A stretch of 64,000 nt of DNA. It comes from Aulostomus chinensis (lineage: Eukaryota; Chordata; Actinopteri; Syngnathiformes; Aulostomidae). Under the pieces are notes generated by a model. That model was given only the letters and a program-made list of their open reading frames with translations. It was not told where the DNA came from and ran no database searches. Where the stretch lies: the NCBI GenBank assembly GCA_037954235.1, contig JBBMOA010000017.1, positions 409,501-473,500 of the forward strand. Direction: 5' to 3'. Below are positions 55,521-64,000 of the stretch, in pieces. Position 1 is the stretch's first letter. Each line of letters opens with the position of its first letter. Made by a program: the position numbers and the translations under genes.

Positions 55521-55706
55521 TCAACTTTCTGTATTCTGATTGGTTTTCAGTCTTTGAAGCTCCTCCTCCAGCATGCTGATGTGCTGCAGTAGCTGCTTTC
55601 TGTCCTGCTGCAGCCGCAGCGCCGTCTGCTGCTCTACCTCCACGATCTTCCTCTCATACCAGCGCTCCAGCTTACCGGACACCGTCTCAAAGAAACGCTG
55701 CGTCAC
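55521..55706 (-). CDS. ankrd6: Terminal coding exon of an ankrd6 (diversin)-like gene
   Basis: Minus strand: acceptor TCCTTCCTGTCAG, then VTQRFFETVSGKLERWYERK and a heptad-rich coiled coil (RLQQDRKQLLQHISMLEEEL, QRLKTNQNTES), then TGA at 55523-55521 (61 codons). The FFE-x2-S-x2-ERWYERKI pattern resembles the coiled-coil C-terminus of ANKRD6/diversin, an ankyrin-repeat scaffold in Wnt/planar-polarity signalling. I rely on recall of that family, so the name is provisional. Support comes from synteny: ANKRD6, GJA10 and BACH2 are neighbours on human 6q15 with matching order and orientation. Earlier exons must lie beyond the satellite, outside the window. Confidence 0.55.
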   Translation of the reverse strand: MTQRFFETVSGKLERWYERKIVEVEQQTALRLQQDRKQLLQHISMLEEELQRLKTNQNTES

Positions 55707-55799
55707 CTGACAGGAAGGACACAAGCCTATTAGTTGTGACATGACATGACATTGTGTTGAGAGAGTCCATCAGTGTTGAGATTCCCCTTGGCGTCAGTA

Positions 55800-55978
55800 A
55801 CGTCATGTCAACGGTCCTGGCACCTGTAGTTGGTGTCGATCTGTGATATCCTGCAAAGATCCTCGCCAAGAGGTCATCGAACTAGTCCCTCATCAGACTG
55901 AAGTACCGCTGGAAATGGACATTGTCCAAGCTCAGTTCCTGGAGAAGGCGCTGATATTCACTCAGCTGTGTTCTCCTC
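55800..55978 (-). pseudogene. PIF/Harbinger transposase fragment
   Basis: The minus strand reads SEYQRLLQELSLDNVHFQRY, FSLMRD, a stop, FDDLLARI, and in another frame DTNYR. These are N-terminal motifs of PIF/Harbinger DDE transposases. One in-frame stop and one or more shifts. It abuts the satellite; the catalytic domain is absent. Confidence 0.6.
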
Positions 55979-55982
55979 CAAA

Positions 55983-58900
55983 TTATGTTTGGATTATTGT
56001 TTACTATTGTTGTTACTATTGTAGTTACTGTCATGACTGTTTACTATTGTTGTTACTGTTGTAGTTACTGTCATGACTGTTTACTATATTTGTTACTATT
56101 GTAGTTACTTTCATGACTGTTTACTATTGTTGTTACTATTGTAGTTACTGTCATGACTGTTTACTATTGTTGTTATTGTTGTTTCTATTGTAGTCACTGT
56201 CATGATTGTTTACTATTGTTGTCAATGTTGTTACTATTGTAGTTACTGTCATGATTGTTGACTATTGTTGTTTCTATTGTAGTCACTGTCATGATTGTTT
56301 ACTATTGTTGTCAATGTTGTTACTATTGCAGTTACTGTCATGACTGTTTACTATACTTGTTACTATTGTAGTTACTGTCATGACTGTTTACTATTGTTGT
56401 TACTATTGTAGTTACTGTCATGACTGTTTACTATTGTTGTTACTGTTGTAGTTACTGTCATGACTTTTTACTATAGTTGTTACTATTGTAGTTACTGTCA
56501 TGACTGTTTACTATATTTGTTACTATTGTAGTTACTGTCATGACTGTTTACTATTGTTGTTATTGTTGTTTCTATTGTAGTCACTGTCATGATTGTTTAC
56601 TGTTGTTGTTATTGTTACTATTGTAGTTACTGTCATGACTGTTTACTATTGTTGTTACTATTGTAGTTACTGTCATGACTGTTTACTATTGTTGTTACTG
56701 TTGTAGTTACTGTCATGACTTTTTACTATATTTGTTACTATTGTAGTTACTGTCATGACTGTTTACTATATTTGTTACTATTGTAGTTACTGTCATGACT
56801 GTTTACTATTGTTGTTATTGTTGTTTCTATTGTAGTCACTGTCATGATTGTTTACTGTTGTTGTTATTGTTACTATTGTAGTTACTGTCATGATTGTTTA
56901 CTATTGTTGTTATTGTTGTAGTTATTGTCATGATTGTTTACTATTGTTGTTACTATTGTAGTTATTGTCATGAATGTTTACTATTGTTACTATTGTAGTT
57001 ATTGTCATGATTGTTTACTTTTGTTATTGTTACTATTGTCGTTATCGTCATGATTGTTTACTATTGTTGTTACTATTGTCGTTATCATCATGATTGTTTA
57101 CTATTGTTGTTACTATTGTCGTTATTGTCATAATTGTTTACTATTGTTATTGTTGTTACTATTGGGTTACTGTCATGATTGTTTACTATTGTAGTTACTG
57201 TCATGATTGTTTACTGTTGTTATTGTTATTACTATTGTAGTTATTGTCATGATTGTTTGCTATTGTTGTTATTGTTGTAACTATTGTAGTTATTATCATG
57301 ATTGTTTACTATTGTTGTTACTATTGTAGTTATTGTCATGAATGTTTACTATTGTTACTATTGTAGTTATTGTCATGATTGTTTACTATTGTTGTTACTA
57401 TTGTAGTTATTGACATGAATGTTTACTATTGTTACTATTGTAGTTATTGTCATGATTGTTTACTTTTGTTACTATTGTAGTTATTGTCATGATTGTTTAC
57501 TTTTGTTATTGTTGTTAGTATTGTCGTTATCGTCGTGATTGTTTACTATTGTTGTTATTGTTGTTACTATTGTCATTATCATCATGATTGTTTACGATTG
57601 TTGTTATTGTTGTTACTATTGTCGTTATTGTCATGATTGTTTACTGTTGTTGTTATTGTTGTTACTATTGTCATGATTGTTTAATATTGTTATTGTTGTT
57701 ACTATTAGGTTACTGTCATGATTGTTTACTATTGTTGTTATTGTTGTTTCAATTGTAGTCACTGTCATGATTGTTTACTATTGTTATCAATGTTGTTACT
57801 ATTGCAGTTACTATCATGACTGTTTACTATATTTGTTACTATTGTAGTTACTGTCATGATTGTTTACTATTGTTGTTATTGTGGTTACTATTGTTGTTAT
57901 TGTTGTTACTATTGTAGTTATTGTCATGATTGTTTACTATTGTTGTTACTATTGTAGTTCTTGTCATGATTGTTTAGTATTGTTATTGTTGTTTCTATTG
58001 TAGTCACTGTCGTGATTGTTTACTATTGTTGTCAATGTTGTTACAATTGTAGTTACTGTCATGATTGTTTGCTGTTGTTGTTATTGTTACTATTGTAGTT
58101 ACTGTCATGATTGTTTACTATTGTTATTATTGTTACTATTGTAGTTACTGTCATGACTGTTTACTATTGTTGTTACTGTTGTAGTTATTGTCATGATTGT
58201 TTACTATTGTTGTTACTATTGTAGTTGTCATGAATGTTTACTATTGTTACTATTGTAGTTATTGTCATGATTGTTTACTTTTGTTATTGTTGTTACTATT
58301 GTCGTTATCGTCATGATTGTTAACTATTGTTGTTACTATTGTCATTATTGTCATGATTGTTTACTATTGTTATTATTGTTACTATTGGGTTACTGTCATG
58401 ATTGTTTACAATTGTTGTTACTATTGTAGTTATTGTCATGAATGTTTACTATTGTTACTATTGTAGGTATTGTCATGATTGTTTACTTTTGTTGTTGTTG
58501 TTACTATTGTTGTTATCTTCATGATTGTTAACTATTTTTGTTATTGTTGTTTCTATTGTCATTATCATCATGTTTGTTTACTATTGTTGTTACTATTGTC
58601 GTTATTGTCATGATTGTTTACTATTGTTATTGTTGTTACTATTGGGTTACTGTAATGATTGTTTACTATTGTTGTTATTGTTGTTACTATTGTAGTTACT
58701 GTCATGATTGTTTACTGTTGTTGTTATTATTGTTACTATTGTAGTTACTGTCATGATTGTTTTCTGTTGTTATTGTTACTATTGTAGTTATTGTCATGAT
58801 TGTTTGCTATTGTTGTTATTTTTGTTACTATTGTAGTTATTGTCATGATTGTTTACTATTGTTGTTACTATTGTAGTTATTGTCATGCATGTTTACTATT

Positions 58901-59011
58901 GTTACTATTGTAGTTATTGTCATGATTGTTTACTTTTGTTATTATTGTAGTTATTGTCATGATTGTTTACTTTTGTTATTGTTGTTACTATTGTCGTTAC
59001 TGCATGATTGT
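55983..59011. repeat. T-rich satellite, about 40-bp monomer (diverged part)
   Basis: Tandem monomers of the form TGTTTACTATTGTTGTTACT followed by ATTGTAGTTACTGTCATGAC (40 bp), with length variants of about 34-60 bp from loss or gain of TTGTTATTG blocks and GTAG/GTCG/GGGT substitutions. Most units contain the palindrome TCATGA. Monomers in this part differ from each other without an evident long period. Cys/Tyr/Val- and Asn/Thr/Ile-rich frames are repeat translations. Confidence 0.97.
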
Positions 59012-62000
59012 TTACTATTGTTGTTACTATTGTCGTTATTGTCATGATTGTTTACTATTGTTACTGTTGTTGCTATTGTCATGATTGTTTACTATTGTTA
59101 TTGTTGTTACTATTAGGTTACTGTCATGATTGTTTACTGTTGTTGTTATTGTTGTTACTATTGGGTTACTGTCATGATTGATTACTATTGTTGTTATTGT
59201 TGTTACTATTGTAGTTACTGTCATGATTGTTTACTGTTGCTATTATTGTTACTATTGTAGTTACTGTCATGATTGTTTACTGTTGTTGTTATTGTTGTTG
59301 TTACTATTGGGTTACTGTCATGATTGTTTACTATTGTTTTTATTGTTGTTACTATTGTAGTAACTGTCACGACTGTTTACTATATTTGTTACTATTGTAG
59401 TTACTGTCATGATTGTTTACTATTGTTGTTATTGTGGTTACTATTGTTGTTATTTTTGTTACTATTGTAGTAATTGTCATGATTGTTTACTATTGTTGTT
59501 ACTGTTTTATTTCTTGTCATAATTGTTTACTATTGTTATTGTTGTTTCTATTGTAGTCACTGTAATGATTGTTTACTATTGTTGTCAATGTTGTTACTAT
59601 TGTAGTTACTGTCATGATTGTTTACTATTGTTGTTATTGTTACTATTGTAGTTACTGTCATGACTGTTTACTATTGTTGTTACCGTTGTAGTTATTGTCA
59701 TGATTGTTTACTATTGTTGTTTCTATTTTAGTTATTGTCATGAATGTTTACTATTGTTACTATCGTAGGTATTGTCATGATTGTTTACTTTTGTTGTTGT
59801 TGTTACTATTGTTGTTATCGTCATGATTGTTAACTATTTTTGTTATTGTTGTTACTATTGTCATTATCATCATGTTTGTTTACTATTGTTGTTACTATTG
59901 TCGTTATTGTCATGATTGTTTACTATTGTTATTGTTGTTACTATTGGGTTACTGTCATGATTGTTTACTATTCTTGTTATTGTTGTTCCTATTGTAGTTA
60001 CTGTCATGATTGTTTACTGTTGTTGTTATTGTTGTTACTATTGGTTTACTGTCATAATTGTTTACTATTGTTTTTATTGTTGTTACTATTGTAGTTACTG
60101 TCACGACTGTTTACTATATTTGTTACTATTGTAGTTACTGTCATGATTGTTTACTATTGTTGTTATTGTGGTTACTATTGTTGTTATTTTTGTTACTATT
60201 GTAGTTCTTGTCATGATTGTTTACTATTGTTGTTACTATTGTAGTTCTTGTCATAATTGTTTACTATTGTTATTGTTGTTTCTATTGTAGTCACTGTAAT
60301 GATTGTTTACTATTGTTGTCAATGTTGTTACTATTGTAGTAACTGTCATGATTGTTTACTATTGTTGTTATTGTTACTATTGTAGTTACTGTCATGACTG
60401 TTTACTATTGTTGTTATTGTTACTATTGTAGTTACTGTCATGACTGTTTACTATTGTTGTTACTATTGTCGTTATTGTCATGATTGTTTACTATTGTTAC
60501 TGTTGTTGCTATTGTCATGATTGTTTACTATTGTTATTGTTGTTACTATTAGGTTACTGTCATGATTGTTTACTGTTGTTGTTATTGTTGTTACTATTGG
60601 GTTACTGTCATGATTGATTACTATTGTTGTTATTGTTGTTACTATTGTAGTTACTGTCATGATTGTTTACTGTTGCTATTATTGTTACTATTGTAGTTAC
60701 TGTCATGATTGTTTACTGTTGTTGTTATTGTTGTTGTTACTATTGGGTTACTGTCATGATTGTTTACTATTGTTTTTATTGTTGTTACTATTGTAGTAAC
60801 TGTCACGACTGTTTACTATATTTGTTACTATTGTAGTTACTGTCATGATTGTTTACTATTGTTGTTATTGTGGTTACTATTGTTGTTATTTTTGTTACTA
60901 TTGTAGTAATTGTCATGATTGTTTACTATTGTTGTTACTGTTTTATTTCTTGTCATAATTGTTTACTATTGTTATTGTTGTTTCTATTGTAGTCACTGTA
61001 ATGATTGTTTACTATTGTTGTCAATGTTGTTACTATTGTAGTTACTGTCATGATTGTTTACTATTGTTGTTATTGTTACTATTGTAGTTACTGTCATGAC
61101 TGTTTACTATTGTTGTTACTGTTGTAGTTATTGTCATGATTGTTTACTATTGTTGTTTCTATTTTAGTTATTGTCATGAATGTTTACTATTGTTACTATC
61201 GTAGGTATTGTCATGATTGTTTACTTTTGTTGTTGTTGTTACTATTGTTGTTATCGTCATGATTGTTAACTATTTTTGTTATTGTTGTTACTATTGTCAT
61301 TATCATCATGTTTGTTTACTATTGTTGTTACTATTGTCGTTATTGTCATGATTGTTTACTATTGTTATTGTTGTTACTATTGGGTTACTGTCATGATTGT
61401 TTACTATTGTTGTTATTGTTGTTCCTATTGTAGTTACTGTCATGATTGTTTACTGTTGTTGTTATTGTTGTTACTATTGGTTTACTGTCATAATTGTTTA
61501 CTATTGTTTTTATTGTTGTTACTATTGTAGTTACTGTCACGACTGTTTACTATATTTGTTACTATTGTAGTTACTGTCATGATTGTTTACTATTGTTGTT
61601 ATTGTGGTTACTATTGTTGTTATTTTTGTTACTATTGTAGTTCTTGTCATGATTGTTTACTATTGTTGTTACTATTGTAGTTCTTGTCATAATTGTTTAC
61701 TATTGTTATTGTTGTTTCTATTGTAGTCACTGTAATGATTGTTTACTATTGTTGTCAATGTTGTTACTATTGTAGTAACTGTCATGATTGTTTACTATTG
61801 TTGTTATTGTTACTATTGTAGTTACTGTCATGACTGTTTACTATTGTTGTTATTGTTACTATTGTAGTTACTGTCATGACTGTTTACTATTGTTGTTACT
61901 ATTGTCGTTATTGTCATGATTGTTTACTATTGTTACTGTTGTTGCTATTGTCATGATTGTTTACTATTGTTATTGTTGTTACTATTAGGTTACTGTCATG

Positions 62001-64000
62001 ATTGTTTACTGTTGTTGTTATTGTTGTTACTATTGGGTTACTGTCATGATTGATTACTATTGTTGTTATTGTTGTTACTATTGTAGTTACTGTCATGATT
62101 GTTTACTGTTGCTATTATTGTTACTATTGTAGTTACTGTCATGATTGTTTACTGTTGTTGTTATTGTTGTTGTTACTATTGGGTTACTGTCATGATTGTT
62201 TACTATTGTTTTTATTGTTGTTACTATTGTAGTAACTGTCACGACTGTTTACTATATTTGTTACTATTGTAGTTACTGTCATGATTGTTTACTATTGTTG
62301 TTATTGTGGTTACTATTGTTGTTATTTTTGTTACTATTGTAGTAATTGTCATGATTGTTTACTATTGTTGTTACTGTTTTATTTCTTGTCATAATTGTTT
62401 ACTATTGTTATTGTTGTTTCTATTGTAGTCACTGTAATGATTGTTTACTATTGTTGTCAATGTTGTTACTATTGTAGTTACTGTCATGATTGTTTACTAT
62501 TGTTGTTATTGTTACTATTGTAGTTACTGTCATGACTGTTTACTATTGTTGTTACTGTTGTAGTTATTGTCATGATTGTTTACTATTGTTGTTTCTATTT
62601 TAGTTATTGTCATGAATGTTTACTATTGTTACTATCGTAGGTATTGTCATGATTGTTTACTTTTGTTGTTGTTGTTACTATTGTTGTTATCGTCATGATT
62701 GTTAACTATTTTTGTTATTGTTGTTACTATTGTCATTATCATCATGTTTGTTTACTATTGTTGTTACTATTGTCGTTATTGTCATGATTGTTTACTATTG
62801 TTATTGTTGTTACTATTGGGTTACTGTCATGATTGTTTACTATTGTTGTTATTGTTGTTCCTATTGTAGTTACTGTCATGATTGTTTACTGTTGTTGTTA
62901 TTGTTGTTACTATTGGTTTACTGTCATAATTGTTTACTATTGTTTTTATTGTTGTTACTATTGTAGTTACTGTCACGACTGTTTACTATATTTGTTACTA
63001 TTGTAGTTACTGTCATGATTGTTTACTATTGTTGTTATTGTGGTTACTATTGTTGTTATTTTTGTTACTATTGTAGTTCTTGTCATGATTGTTTACTATT
63101 GTTGTTACTATTGTAGTTCTTGTCATAATTGTTTACTATTGTTATTGTTGTTTCTATTGTAGTCACTGTAATGATTGTTTACTATTGTTGTCAATGTTGT
63201 TACTATTGTAGTAACTGTCATGATTGTTTACTATTGTTGTTATTGTTACTATTGTAGTTACTGTCATGACTGTTTACTATTGTTGTTATTGTTACTATTG
63301 TAGTTACTGTCATGACTGTTTACTATTGTTGTTACTATTGTCGTTATTGTCATGATTGTTTACTATTGTTACTGTTGTTGCTATTGTCATGATTGTTTAC
63401 TATTGTTATTGTTGTTACTATTAGGTTACTGTCATGATTGTTTACTGTTGTTGTTATTGTTGTTACTATTGGGTTACTGTCATGATTGATTACTATTGTT
63501 GTTATTGTTGTTACTATTGTAGTTACTGTCATGATTGTTTACTGTTGCTATTATTGTTACTATTGTAGTTACTGTCATGATTGTTTACTGTTGTTGTTAT
63601 TGTTGTTGTTACTATTGGGTTACTGTCATGATTGTTTACTATTGTTTTTATTGTTGTTACTATTGTAGTAACTGTCACGACTGTTTACTATATTTGTTAC
63701 TATTGTAGTTACTGTCATGATTGTTTACTATTGTTGTTATTGTGGTTACTATTGTTGTTATTTTTGTTACTATTGTAGTAATTGTCATGATTGTTTACTA
63801 TTGTTGTTACTGTTTTATTTCTTGTCATAATTGTTTACTATTGTTATTGTTGTTTCTATTGTAGTCACTGTAATGATTGTTTACTATTGTTGTCAATGTT
63901 GTTACTATTGTAGTTACTGTCATGATTGTTTACTATTGTTGTTATTGTTACTATTGTAGTTACTGTCATGACTGTTTACTATTGTTGTTACTGTTGTAGT
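59012..64000. repeat. Higher-order satellite array, 1,436-bp period
   Basis: Blocks of variant monomers recur at exactly 1,436 bp: landmarks at 59042, 60478, 61914 and 63350; 59178, 60614, 62050 and 63486; 59840, 61276 and 62712. About 3.5 copies are present and the array runs off the window. Copies are nearly identical; one visible difference is TTCTTGTTATTG near 59972 against TTGTTGTTATTG in later copies. Each higher-order unit contains roughly 35 monomers. Confidence 0.97.

Noticed and set aside
55983..64000. Possible CRISPR-like array (regular repeats at about 40 bp)
   Set aside because: Repeats are head-to-tail with no unique spacers, in a vertebrate genome without cas genes. It is a satellite.
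55983..64000. Repeated 60- and 84-residue Cys/Tyr/Leu-rich frames
   Set aside because: They recur at the 1,436-bp period and are satellite translations.
1..64000. tRNA or rRNA genes
   Set aside because: No cloverleaf with A and B boxes in correct spacing and no rRNA core sequence were seen. A covariance-model scan would be needed to exclude degraded tRNA-derived SINE heads.

Overview
The window is nuclear DNA from a vertebrate, almost certainly a teleost fish. The evidence is three spliced or large-exon vertebrate genes (bach2, gja10 and the last exon of an ankrd6-like gene) set among many decayed elements of fish-typical families: L1 and L2 LINEs, other APE-class LINEs, a DIRS-type element, hAT, piggyBac and PIF/Harbinger remnants, foldback elements and many CA/GT microsatellites. 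There is no bacterial or viral gene organisation. Most long open frames here are repeat translations or LINE fragments.

Layout. 1-16.6 kb is transposon debris: a minus-strand LINE whose RT core has been replaced by a hAT fragment, a hAT-like element with a broken BED finger (2.5-4.1 kb), an intact 137-codon membrane-protein ORF inside a 1.07-kb retroposon-like insertion (6.26-7.33 kb), a piggyBac-like cysteine-rich remnant, a DIRS-like gag/RT remnant (10.9-12.2 kb), and two plus-strand LINEs (12.7-14.3 and 14.3-16.6 kb). 17-22.5 kb holds GGAT arrays, a 94-bp VNTR inside an interspersed repeat, and a hairpin. 22.5-26.9 kb is a clean nested insertion: a minus-strand LINE with a 19-bp target duplication, split by a plus-strand L2 LINE. 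27.6-31.7 kb is bach2 on the plus strand (four coding exons, all junctions phase 0, 730 codons). 33-37 kb has a foldback element, dinucleotide tracts and a second VNTR element. 37.6-42.5 kb is a broken L1 with ORF1 and ORF2 pieces, interrupted by a 673-bp palindromic element and a LINE fragment. 42.9-43.6 kb is a GATG satellite. 45.1-46.6 kb is gja10 on the minus strand. 47-55 kb is repeat-rich intergenic sequence. 55.5-55.7 kb is the terminal coding exon of an ankrd6-like gene on the minus strand. From 55.98 kb to the window end lies one satellite of about 40-bp T-rich monomers; from about 59.0 kb it becomes a near-identical higher-order repeat of exactly 1,436 bp.

The host genes fit one conserved neighbourhood: human 6q15 carries ANKRD6, GJA10 and BACH2 in this order and relative orientation. 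bach2 encodes a BTB-bZIP repressor, gja10 a gap-junction channel subunit, and the ankrd6-like exon a coiled-coil C-terminus. They are syntenic neighbours, not a functional pathway. The most unusual items are the membrane-protein ORF in a retroposon-like unit, the VNTR-carrying repeat family with three copies, and the 1,436-bp higher-order satellite, which seems to lie in the last intron of the ankrd6-like gene.
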